Shown here: one piece after another, positions 1 to 7,784 of the stretch | Layout: the number at the start of each line of letters is the position of its first letter | Position numbering within the stretch: position 1 is the first letter of the stretch | Source: Variovorax sp. OV329 | GTDB taxonomy: Bacteria > Pseudomonadota > Gammaproteobacteria > Burkholderiales > Burkholderiaceae_C | DNA length: 64,000 nt | Direction: 5' to 3' | NCBI RefSeq assembly: GCF_900114785.1 | Contig: NZ_FOUG01000013.1 | Span: 1-64,000, forward strand | Notes under the pieces: generated by a model | What the model saw: only the letters and a program-made list of their open reading frames with translations | The model's database searches: none | What the model was told of the DNA's origin: nothing | Translations under genes and position numbers: made by a program

Positions 1-123
1 ATGGAGGCGATGAAGATGGAGCACACCATCGCCGCGCCGGCCGACGGCACGGTGGAAGAGCTGCTGTTCCAGCCGGGCGACCAGGTGACCGAGGGCTCGG
101 CGCTGCTGCGGCTGGCGGCCTAG
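1..123 (+). CDS. C-terminal end of a biotin-dependent acyl-CoA carboxylase subunit (BCCP domain)
   Basis: This is the last 40 codons of a biotin carboxyl-carrier domain; the gene starts left of the window. The biotinylation motif EAMKM is visible at fragment residues 2-6, with Lys5 the predicted biotin site, followed by the usual hydrophobic beta-hairpin (TVEELLFQPGDQVTEGSALL). HMG-CoA lyase follows 26 bp downstream, so the parent is most probably the biotin-carrying alpha subunit of 3-methylcrotonyl-CoA carboxylase (leucine catabolism). A propionyl- or acetyl-CoA carboxylase subunit cannot be excluded from 40 residues. Base composition is much richer in GC than the gene that follows. Confidence 0.85.
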   Translation: MEAMKMEHTIAAPADGTVEELLFQPGDQVTEGSALLRLAA

Positions 124-149
124 TACGGCCGAATTAGGAACGCACAGCA

Positions 150-1079
150 ATGACCTATCCCGCCCGAGTCAAGATCGTTGAAGTGGGACCGCGCGACGGC
201 CTCCAAAATGAAAAGGAGCACGTGTCTACCGAGGTCAAGATCGAACTCGTGCATCGGCTGCAGGCTGCCGGTTTGAAGGCAATTGAAGTCACCAGCTTTG
301 TGAGTCCGAAATGGATTCCTCAGATGGCCGACAACGCAAGGGTGATGCGGGGCATTCACCGTCAAAAGAACACTTGCTATTCAGCGCTGGTACCCAATAT
401 GAAAGGGCTGGAAGCAGCGCTAGCAGCCCCAGCAGAAGAGTGGCCGGATGAGATAGTTGTGTTCGGATCGGCCAGCGAGGCCTTCAGCCAAAAGAACATC
501 AACTGCTCGATCGCCGAGAGCATCGAGCGCTTCGCGCCTGTGGTGATGACGGCGCTGGAGAAGGGGATCTACGTGCGAGGCGCGATGTCGTGCACCGTTG
601 GATGCCCCTACGAGGGAGATGTTTCACCGGACGCGGTGGGCCGATTGGCCCAGCTCATGAAGGGAATCGGTGTGCAGCACGTTGGCGTAGCAGACACCAT
701 CGGCGTCGGAACTCCGAGCAAAGTACAGCACGCACTGGAAGCAACGCTGGCCCATTTTGGGATTGATGATGTGTCGGGGCATTTCCACAATACCCATGGG
801 CTTGCCCTATCTAACACGCTGGCCAGTCTGGAGTTGGGCGTGTGGCAGTATGACACCTCGGTTGCTGGCTTAGGTGGGTGCCCCTATGCGAATGGGGCGA
901 CCGGAAACGTTGCGACTGAAGAAGTGGTCCACATGCTGCACGGCATGGGCATTGAGACAGGTATCGACTTGAATAAGTTAGTTGAGGCAGGTGTTTTTAT
1001 CAGTCACGCCCTAGGTCGAGAGCCCAATTCACGAGTGCATCGCGCGAATCGCTACAGGCGCGCGAGCGTCTGTCGATAG
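150..1079 (+). CDS. mvaB: Hydroxymethylglutaryl-CoA lyase
   Basis: This 309-residue protein is full length for bacterial HMG-CoA lyase, which cleaves 3-hydroxy-3-methylglutaryl-CoA to acetoacetate and acetyl-CoA at the end of leucine breakdown. It shows the HMGL-like TIM-barrel start (EVGPRDGLQNE, residues 11-21), metal-binding HFHNTHG (211-217) and the family signature GLGGCPYANGATGN, with the catalytic Cys at 244. It sits just after a carboxylase biotin domain, the expected leucine-catabolic order. Its codon use is clearly less GC-rich than the upstream fragment (codons such as tta, gtt and ttt are common near the 3' end), and its C-terminus (RYRRASVCR) is unusual. It may have been acquired separately from its neighbour. 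Confidence 0.93.
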   Translation: MTYPARVKIVEVGPRDGLQNEKEHVSTEVKIELVHRLQAAGLKAIEVTSFVSPKWIPQMADNARVMRGIHRQKNTCYSALVPNMKGLEAALAAPAEEWPDEIVVFGSASEAFSQKNINCSIAESIERFAPVVMTALEKGIYVRGAMSCTVGCPYEGDVSPDAVGRLAQLMKGIGVQHVGVADTIGVGTPSKVQHALEATLAHFGIDDVSGHFHNTHGLALSNTLASLELGVWQYDTSVAGLGGCPYANGATGNVATEEVVHMLHGMGIETGIDLNKLVEAGVFISHALGREPNSRVHRANRYRRASVCR

Positions 1080-1639
1080 CGTTCTGAGGTTTGGCGCAAG
1101 ATGACGATCAGTCCACTGCAATTCACGAAGCGCAGCTCGCCGAATGAGGTTGGTTTGCGATTCGGCCCGCAATCGACGCTCACACTGCCGAGCAGTCGGA
1201 ATTCCAATCCACGCTAGAGCTTCACGTCCGCTCATTGATGAATGGCTCCTCTGAAGTGCGCGAAGTCATTCGACCCCACAGAGAATGACTGCTAGCCGCT
1301 GCGAAAGCTGACATTCGAAAGCGGCCCGGCAAAGGTCTGCTGCTGGCCGAGAGGCGAAGTAGCGATGGGGCCGGACTGTGCCTTTTGCAGACGCCTCGGA
1401 GCCCAGCGGGAACGGCAGGACTCCGCCAACAACCGGTCCTAGCCTCGACGTCGGCATTCGCTGCCCAACTGCCAGAACCAGTGCACGCCGAATCAACCTC
1501 CTTAGTCGCGCCTCAGGTCTGCTGCAGGACGGCTGGTTTCATCCAGTCTCGCAGGGCAATCAAGGAATCGATGGCCATATCAACACATGTGTCGCTCGCC
1601 AAGTGCGATGATTGGCTCCGCACGGGGACGGAGGACAGG
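1080..1639 (+). other. 560-bp stretch without a convincing gene
   Basis: Open frames occur on both strands, but none shows a ribosome-binding site, a recognisable domain or biased codon use. An upstream in-frame extension of the next gene (from 1385) is low-complexity and unlike a protein start. I see no repeat or RNA structure that I can support. Confidence 0.5.
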
Positions 1640-2032
1640 ATGCCTACGCTCGAACTCCGTCGAAACCTTATCACTGTCGCCGCGGCATTTCTGGCCGCTT
1701 TACTTTCCGTCGGGACTGAAGCTGGCGAACGTACAAGGGTGTGGCGAGGGGAGTTCGTGTACTTCGCCGATTGCGCAGTATTCACTGATTGCGCATCAGG
1801 AAGGCGGTGGCCAGTCGCGATGGAAGAAGACGATGCGGCTATGGAAAGGGCCTATCTGAATTCAAAGTTGGAGCCGCAAGCGCCCCTCCTCGTCAGTCTC
1901 AAAGGAAGGTTCGAGATGCGCAAGCCGATGGAGGGTCCGGCGCGTGAACACCTTGTCGTGGAAAAGTTCGAGGGCTCCAAGATTGGCGCTACCTGCAAAG
2001 CGCCTCAGCAGAAGAGCGAGCGCCTGCGATGA
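1640..2032 (+). CDS. Small exported protein with an NlpE C-terminal-like (OB-fold) domain
   Basis: This 130-residue protein starts with a hydrophobic signal segment (residues 8-28), without a lipobox. The rest resembles the C-terminal domain found in NlpE/copper-homeostasis lipoproteins: a YFADCAVFTDCASG core (41-53), then a run in which PLLVSLKGRFEMR and REHLVVEKFEG form the predicted strands. Cys45 and Cys51 and the late Cys118 could form disulfides. The start at 1640 was chosen because it begins at the signal peptide, although the frame is open back to 1385. The stop lies one base from the stop of the convergent MliC-like gene. The function is envelope-associated by family; the exact role is unknown. 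Confidence 0.65.
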   Translation: MPTLELRRNLITVAAAFLAALLSVGTEAGERTRVWRGEFVYFADCAVFTDCASGRRWPVAMEEDDAAMERAYLNSKLEPQAPLLVSLKGRFEMRKPMEGPAREHLVVEKFEGSKIGATCKAPQQKSERLR

Positions 2033-2033
2033 A

Positions 2034-2354
2034 TCAGCCGCCGGTGCACGCAACCGGCATGGCGCGTCCCATTCCCCACGACATGCGGCCCTGGTCGATG
2101 CTCAGCGTTTGGCGTCCGTTAGAGAACCTGGTCCCAGAGTCTCCGATCGCCGGGAGATCGACGGCAGCCGCACCGTCAACGGAGACCGAGGCGCTTTCGC
2201 CCTTCAAGCGCACGGCCAATCGCGTCCCGTCGCAGACGTAGTTACTCACCGGATAAGGATTGCCGACACCGATCGACGGGCCTGGTGTCGGTTGGCTGCA
2301 CGCCGCCAGCGTCATGGCAAACGCACCGACGATGGAAAAAGAACAGTACTGCAT
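2034..2354 (-). CDS. MliC-family lysozyme-inhibitor lipoprotein
   Basis: This 106-residue protein is a predicted lipoprotein: signal peptide with lipobox LAAC, Cys19. The mature part contains the MliC pattern YVCDGTRLAVRL (39-50), a central ASVSVDGAAAVDLP strand region and a short WGMGR segment ending VACTGG. Membrane-bound inhibitors of C-type lysozyme sit in the outer membrane or periplasm and block host or environmental lysozyme. The start at 2354 was chosen because longer upstream frames lack a signal sequence. It converges with the NlpE-like gene and diverges from the Kelch lipoprotein gene, making a small envelope cluster. Confidence 0.75.
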   Translation of the reverse strand: MQYCSFSIVGAFAMTLAACSQPTPGPSIGVGNPYPVSNYVCDGTRLAVRLKGESASVSVDGAAAVDLPAIGDSGTRFSNGRQTLSIDQGRMSWGMGRAMPVACTGG

Positions 2355-2682
2355 TCGTCCCTCTCGATCGGATCTGCGGCAATGTTGCCCACGTCGTTGT
2401 TCCAGCCGGAGCGTAAAGCACGCGACAACAGCCCACAAGCAGCCATTGTCGAAGGCGCGTTTTGAAGGCGCGTTCCGAATCGGGAGTCCAGAACGAAAGT
2501 ACCAGCTCGTTATTGCTGGCGCCTGCTGCGATGCGTCCTCCCAGTGCAGTGTTTGCGGACGCCGCACGTGTTCTCGACAAGCCTTCCCGATGCGTTGGCC
2601 TGCGTCCTTCGAGAAACCGTGTGGACAGGTCCAACGCCCGAATGCATACTGTCGGCCCCTTGAAGCGAGCAAAGGGGTCGGC
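2355..2682 (+). other. 328-bp divergent intergenic region
   Basis: This stretch separates the MliC-like gene (leftward) from the Kelch/Ig lipoprotein gene (rightward). The Kelch reading frame stays open through it, but the translation carries no signal peptide or domain until residue 1 at 2683. It presumably holds both promoters; no operator palindrome is evident. Confidence 0.5.
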
Positions 2683-4635
2683 ATGGAGACGACAACCTCG
2701 CGAGGCGCCTCGCGCCTCTTGGCATGGTGCTTGAGCATCCTGGTCCTGCTTTGCATGGGTGCATGCGGCGGTGGCGGGGATGGCCCCTTTCTGCCTGTCA
2801 CCTCGCCCCCGGCGGGACTGCACTACGAGCGCAATGCGGTCGTCTATGCACTGGGCCGGGAGATCCACCCGAATTCGCCCATCAGCAGCGGCGGCCGGAT
2901 CACCGGCTACATCGTGCGTCCGCAACTGCCGGACGGTCTTCGCATCGACGCGTCGACCGGGGTCATCAGCGGCACGCCGACGACGGTGAGCGCGCCCACG
3001 CTCTATGCCGTGACCGGGATCAACATCGCGGGATTCGTCACGACCCGTCTGCTGATCGCGGTGAGGGTGAAGGCGGAGCCTCCGGCGAACCTGAGCTACG
3101 AGAACCAGAACCCCATCTATACCATCGGCCAGACCATTTCGCCAAACCATCCATTCGTGGAAGGTGGCGATGTCAGCAGCTTCACGGTGCAGCCGGCGTT
3201 GCCAGCCGGCCTGGTGATGGACACGGCTTCCGGCGTCATTTCCGGCACGCCTGTCCGCCTCGCGCCATCCGCCAGCTTCAGGGTGACCGCCAGCAACAGC
3301 AGCGGTTCCGCGAGCACGCAACTGCAGATCGAGGTGCGCGAGCTGCCGCCCGTGGCACCCGCTTCGCTGTCTTACCAGGAGCCGACCGCCTTGTACGCCA
3401 CAGGCCGGCCCATCATGCCCAACCTGCCGAGCAGCACCGGCGGCCCCATCGACGCATTCGTTGTTGCGCCCACGCTGCCGCCCGGGCTGAGCATCGACGC
3501 CGCCACCGGCGTCATCTCGGGCACGCCACAGAGCCCGAGCGCTGCAGCCAACTTCACGGTGACGGGCAGCAACGGTGCGGGGGCCGTGACGGCGACGGTC
3601 AACATTGCGGTACTGCCCGCGGGATCGGCAGCACCGGCCGGTGCGTTGAGCACCCCTCGCACCAACCACAGCGCGACGCTGCTGACCAACGGCAAGGTGC
3701 TGGTTGCCGGGGGGCACGACGACGCGAGCACGCTGGCTTCGGCGGCCCTGTACACACCCGGCACGGGCCTGTGGACTGCAACGGGATCGATGGGCGCGAC
3801 GCGCTTCTTCCATACCGCGACACTGCTGCAGGACGGCCGGGTGCTCATCGCGGGAGGCGAAGACCTTCTCGGTGTCTTTCGCTCGTCGGCTGAACTCTTC
3901 GACCCGGCGACCGGCCAATGGTCGCCAACGGGTGCCATGAGCACGGCCCGCAGCGGCCACACGGCGACCCTGCTGCCCGATGGCAAGGTGCTGGTTGCCG
4001 CTGGCACCAACGGCAGCTTCCTGCTCTCAGCGGAGTTGTTCGATCCGGCAACCGGCCAGTGGACGCCCACCGGCAGCATGAACACCGCCCGCAGCGTGTT
4101 CACCGCGACCTCGTTGACGGATGGCCGGGTGCTGGTTGCCGGAGGAACGAACGGCAGCCCGATTTCTGCGGCAGAGCTGTTCGACCCCGCCACCGGCCTG
4201 TGGGCACCGACAGCACCCCTGACTGCTGCGCGCCTGACCCATGCTGCCACCCTGCTGCCGGACGGCCAGGTGCTCGTCGCGGGGGGGAACGGAGGCGCCG
4301 GCGGCGGCGGCTCTCTCGCCACTGCGGAGCGCTACGACCCAGCCACTGGCACCTGGACAGTCACAGGCCCCATGAGCGCCGGCCGCACCGCCGGCACTGC
4401 GACCCTGTTGTCCGATGGCCATGTGCTCGCTGCGGGGGGCTACAGCAGCACCGGCAGTGCCCTGGCCTCGACAGATCTCTTCGACCCCGCCACCGGGCAG
4501 TGGACCACCACCGGCGCGATGCTGGGCGCTCGCTACTTCCACACCGCGACGCTCTTGTCGAATGGCAACGTGCTGCTGGCGGGAGGCTCGAACGACCTGA
4601 GCGCTTTGGCCACGGTGGAGTTGCATTTGCCGTAG
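2683..4635 (+). CDS. Surface or exported lipoprotein with three Ig-like domains and a Kelch propeller
   Basis: This is a 650-residue predicted lipoprotein (signal peptide then LCMGAC, followed by a glycine run). Three tandem putative-Ig (He_PIG-type) domains follow; each has the LPDGL/LPPGL + ID-TGVISGTP signature and together they reach about residue 315. The second half holds seven copies of a Kelch/galactose-oxidase-like unit, each with an R-x-x-H/F-x-ATLL-DG-VL-AGG core and a LFDPATGxW strand, enough to close a six- or seven-bladed beta-propeller. The start at 2683 was chosen for the signal peptide. It is likely exported and binds a carbohydrate or protein partner; no catalytic residues can be assigned. 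It stands alone rather than in an operon. Confidence 0.8.
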   Translation: METTTSRGASRLLAWCLSILVLLCMGACGGGGDGPFLPVTSPPAGLHYERNAVVYALGREIHPNSPISSGGRITGYIVRPQLPDGLRIDASTGVISGTPTTVSAPTLYAVTGINIAGFVTTRLLIAVRVKAEPPANLSYENQNPIYTIGQTISPNHPFVEGGDVSSFTVQPALPAGLVMDTASGVISGTPVRLAPSASFRVTASNSSGSASTQLQIEVRELPPVAPASLSYQEPTALYATGRPIMPNLPSSTGGPIDAFVVAPTLPPGLSIDAATGVISGTPQSPSAAANFTVTGSNGAGAVTATVNIAVLPAGSAAPAGALSTPRTNHSATLLTNGKVLVAGGHDDASTLASAALYTPGTGLWTATGSMGATRFFHTATLLQDGRVLIAGGEDLLGVFRSSAELFDPATGQWSPTGAMSTARSGHTATLLPDGKVLVAAGTNGSFLLSAELFDPATGQWTPTGSMNTARSVFTATSLTDGRVLVAGGTNGSPISAAELFDPATGLWAPTAPLTAARLTHAATLLPDGQVLVAGGNGGAGGGGSLATAERYDPATGTWTVTGPMSAGRTAGTATLLSDGHVLAAGGYSSTGSALASTDLFDPATGQWTTTGAMLGARYFHTATLLSNGNVLLAGGSNDLSALATVELHLP

Positions 4636-4898
4636 TGTTCCTACGTACGCTGGCGCGAAGGGCTCCAAGTGGTGCTGGCGGCGTCGCGTTCGGCTAAGGC
4701 CGCCTCGAGGCATCGTGCATCGGTACACGGGCGAGCAGCAAAGGTCAGGGCTGCTCGGCAAAGCGCCCAAGATGCCCGTGCCGGAACGACTGCCTTGAGG
4801 GGAGTCCGTGCGGGCAAACTCCCTATCGGTGGATCTCTCACTCAGGGATCTCCCGCATCCGCAATGTCCGAGCGGCCGCACTGGCCGTTTGCAATTTC

Positions 4899-5687
4899 CT
4901 ACCGCGGCATGCCTTCGAGCGCAGCAGTAACTCCTCGTTGGAGCAGCGACCAATCGAAGCCAACTACCAGCGCACGATAGCCTCTGTGTCTCATGGCAAG
5001 TCCCTGTTCGGCGCTGGTAGCGACCCCACCAAGAATTACCGTGCTGCCTTCAATGGCCTTCTCAAACTTCGCAATTGCTGCTTGGACGTCAGGATGCTCT
5101 GGATGACCACGCAGCCCCATGCTGGTGGCTAGGTCGCGCGGTCCAATGAAAACGAGGTCAAGCCCAGGTGTCCGCGCGATGTCGGCGACTGACTCCAACG
5201 CATCGATACTTTCGAGGACTGCGACAGCTAAAACCTCCTCATCGGCACGGGAGAGATACTCAGACATGGTAATTCCCCACCCCAGCGGAGCATAGAAGGG
5301 ACCCCAAAGACGCTCGCCAAGTGGCGGGTATCGTGTGGCCTTTACGACATTCTCGGCGTCTTGTCTGGAGTTGGTCATGGGGAAGCAAACGCCCATTGCG
5401 CCAATGTCCAGGGGAACCTTGGCATGCCATGCTTCCTTGCCACTGACGCGCACTAAAGGAACAAGCGGCGTCCCACTCGAAGCGGCAATCATTCCGTGCG
5501 CCGCCTGCAAATCGATTGGACCATGCTCCATGTCGACGATCATGAAATCCAGGCCGGAGCGCGCCAAGACCTGCACGGTCTGCACTGACGGAATCGTGGC
5601 CACAACGCCAAAAGCACACCCTCCGTCTGCCCACAAGTTGCGCAAGCGATTCAGGCGAGGAACCTGATGTGCAGCGGGATGTGACAT
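4899..5687 (-). CDS. HpcH/HpaI-type class II aldolase
   Basis: This 262-residue protein matches HpcH/HpaI aldolases, which split 4-hydroxy-2-oxo acids (retro-aldol) with a divalent metal. Visible features are IVDMEHGPID (residues 50-59, with the conserved E-H), the VPLVRVSG strand carrying the substrate-binding Arg, AVLESIDALE with the metal-ligand Glu, and the phosphate-loop-like VFIGPRDLATSMG. A GAGAGG-type ribosome site precedes the start. The family covers 4-hydroxy-2-oxoheptanedioate, 2-keto-3-deoxy-rhamnonate and related aldolases, and the sequence does not decide between them. No aromatic or sugar degradation operon surrounds it, so the substrate is unknown. Confidence 0.88.
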   Translation of the reverse strand: MSHPAAHQVPRLNRLRNLWADGGCAFGVVATIPSVQTVQVLARSGLDFMIVDMEHGPIDLQAAHGMIAASSGTPLVPLVRVSGKEAWHAKVPLDIGAMGVCFPMTNSRQDAENVVKATRYPPLGERLWGPFYAPLGWGITMSEYLSRADEEVLAVAVLESIDALESVADIARTPGLDLVFIGPRDLATSMGLRGHPEHPDVQAAIAKFEKAIEGSTVILGGVATSAEQGLAMRHRGYRALVVGFDWSLLQRGVTAALEGMPR

Positions 5688-5944
5688 GGCTGGACCCCTC
5701 TCTCATTGAACCTCATCCGATTGCGGACGGCTGGCAAGGTTGCTAGCAACAGTCCGCAAGTGTCTGAGTTCAGAGAGGGTTGGGCAAGCACGAGCAGCAA
5801 CCTGCCTCACTCAAAGATTTTCGCCAAATGCTTGCCCGTGGCCGTGTCGAACGGCAGCTTCAAGGAAAAACGCAGGGAGCCAAGGTGTGTCCGCAGTTGG
5901 CCTTTGCACGCCTTCTCCCAATTCGATGCGGCAATCGATGCGCG

Positions 5945-6775
5945 TCAAGGGGCAGGCTTCACCGCCGCGGCAAGTGAGGCCGGCATCGGCACTTCGTAGT
6001 GGTCGCCAACCCTGAATCTCGAGACCGCCTCCCTTAACGCCGCACGGATAGCCTCTCGCGCCGCCGGCGCTTGCGCACGCAGGGTTGCCGCGGCGCGCGC
6101 TGTACCTTCTGCAACCATGTCGAACAGACTATCGGGCGTGGCCATGTGCCATGCTTGAGGCACCTGCGTGAATGAGGGGCTGACAAATCCAGCGCGAAGC
6201 ATCGCATTCAAGCTGTGCTCAGCGTCGCTGAACAAGAAAAAGTTCGGGCCTGCCGGCAATCCCACGTCCAACGAACCATGGGCCCGAATCGCCGCGTAGA
6301 CCGCTCCAAAGCCGACCGCGCGTTCAGGCGCGTCCCACACCGTGAAGGCCATCCAGCCGCCAACCTTGAGCACGCGGAATGCTTCTCGCAGCGCAAGGTC
6401 GGGGTCCGGAAGATGGCACATGCCAAACGCATTGACAACCGAATCGAAGCTACCTTCGTGATAGGGAAGCGCTTGCGCGTCGGCTACTTCGAAGCGCACT
6501 TGCGGATACGTCCGGCGCGCCATTTCTACCTGGGCACCGGAAAAATCGATGCCGGTTGCATCCGCTCCCCGGCGTACAGCCTCGTCGGCGACGTAGCCAG
6601 CGCCGGTCGCGACATCCAGGACGCGCCCTGCGGGGCCGACCTTCGCCGCATTCAACAGCGCGTCGATAGATTGCCTGGTGAGTGCGGATAGGTGCTCGTG
6701 ATACTTGTCCGCGAGGGTGGGGTCGGCCCACGCCGCATGTTCAAACTCGCCGAACGACTGTGGTGACTGAGACAT
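5945..6775 (-). CDS. Class I SAM-dependent methyltransferase
   Basis: This 276-residue protein has the UbiE/Methyltransf_11 layout: motif I VLDVATGAG (residues 52-60), an acidic end of strand 2 (ATGIDFSGAQVEMAR), motif III FEVADAQALPY and the post-motif stretch SFDSVVNAFGMCHLPDPDLALREAFRVLKVGG. A good AAGGAGC site lies before the start. The C-terminal third is not diagnostic. The substrate is unknown. It has no co-transcribed partner, and the flanking intergenic gaps are over 200 bp on each side. Confidence 0.88.
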   Translation of the reverse strand: MSQSPQSFGEFEHAAWADPTLADKYHEHLSALTRQSIDALLNAAKVGPAGRVLDVATGAGYVADEAVRRGADATGIDFSGAQVEMARRTYPQVRFEVADAQALPYHEGSFDSVVNAFGMCHLPDPDLALREAFRVLKVGGWMAFTVWDAPERAVGFGAVYAAIRAHGSLDVGLPAGPNFFLFSDAEHSLNAMLRAGFVSPSFTQVPQAWHMATPDSLFDMVAEGTARAAATLRAQAPAAREAIRAALREAVSRFRVGDHYEVPMPASLAAAVKPAP

Positions 6776-6978
6776 CGAATGCTCCTTCGTTCACGCCATC
6801 GAACGAGATGATATGCCTGGAGGCTCGGATTCTTCTTCGTGGCGCGAGCTCGCAACAAATGTGGCCGACGGTCGACCAGTGGCGGTAAGTCCGCTAAGCG
6901 GCCGAGTGGGCGAGGTTCGTTCTATGACGGCTCATGGCCGAAAGGCGCTGATTCGAGCGATCCACTGCCCAAGCGTAC

Positions 6979-7338
6979 TCATTGAGCTCGCCGCCAACGC
7001 AGGATCCCATAGCCAATCAAAAACACGCCAACTGCTGCAAAGAAACCGGCGAGTCCATGGGGACCGAAGGCCTGATACACCAGTTCGTGAAGCCAAGCCC
7101 ACCGACCAGAGTAGGGGCGCTGAGAGGGCGAGCGCCACTCGAGGTAGGCCAGCGTGACGCCGACCACCCCCATGCCCATCGAGACAGGCCAAGCCAACGC
7201 TGCGCTCGGTGCAAACCCCTTTTTCATCTGTTCGCGCGAAAGGGGCTGAACTTCCGCATTGCCCAGCCTCCTCCGATCCCAAAGAAGGAAAGCGAGGAAG
7301 CACAGCAGCAACACGATCACGACGACAGGGGCAGCCAT
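6979..7338 (-). CDS. Small membrane protein of unknown function
   Basis: A 119-residue protein read from the Met at 7338, which begins directly with a transmembrane helix (VVVIVLLLCFLAFLLW, residues 4-19). A second hydrophobic segment lies around 45-63 and a third near the C-terminus (GFFAAVGVFLIGYGILRW). The basic WDRRRLG after helix 1 suggests that end faces the cytoplasm. The frame is open further upstream, but that extension lacks any protein-like character. No family recognised. Confidence 0.55.
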   Translation of the reverse strand: MAAPVVVIVLLLCFLAFLLWDRRRLGNAEVQPLSREQMKKGFAPSAALAWPVSMGMGVVGVTLAYLEWRSPSQRPYSGRWAWLHELVYQAFGPHGLAGFFAAVGVFLIGYGILRWRRAQ

Positions 7339-7784
7339 TGATTCATTCTTGCCGAATTCAGAAGCGTGGTCGGCCGACCGCTCCTGGCCGACAGCTGAAC
7401 TCTGGTGGCCTAGCGTCCTGGAGATCACAGAGGACAGGCGGCAACCAATGAGAAGGGCAGATTCGCTGCTTTCTATCACCGGGGCCGTGCCTCTACCAAC
7501 CACCTGATTCCGCGCCTCGCCACCCTGACCAAGTTGATCACAGCACTCGGCAAAGCACGGCAATTCCGGAGCGTGGACACTGTGTCCAATTTACTTGAGG
7601 GACTAGGCGTTTAGTCGTGGGAGAGTTCACACACCAATGACTCGTGCCGCTTAGGCCACCGCGTCGATCATGCCCACTTCATGGCGCAGGACCCCTGGTT
7701 CCTTGATGCCCACAGTGCCGAAGCCGCCGTGCTGGTAGTAGTGCAGGGTCGGAGCCCGCGCGCCTCAGGGGCGGGCCTTAACGC
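7339..7784 (-). other. 446-bp low-information stretch with a possible acetyltransferase remnant
   Basis: No intact gene is seen here. On the minus strand, 7651-7760 reads in one frame as a short protein-like tail (LHYYQHGGFGTVGIKEPG) ending at a TAA. It resembles the C-terminal alpha4-beta6 part of GNAT acetyltransferases (YxxxGF pattern). Nothing upstream continues the domain, so if real it is a decayed fragment. The rest looks non-coding. Confidence 0.3.

Noticed and set aside
3640..4620. Tandem repeats as a CRISPR or DNA repeat array
   Set aside because: The repeats are protein-level Kelch units with diverged DNA, not identical direct repeats with spacers.
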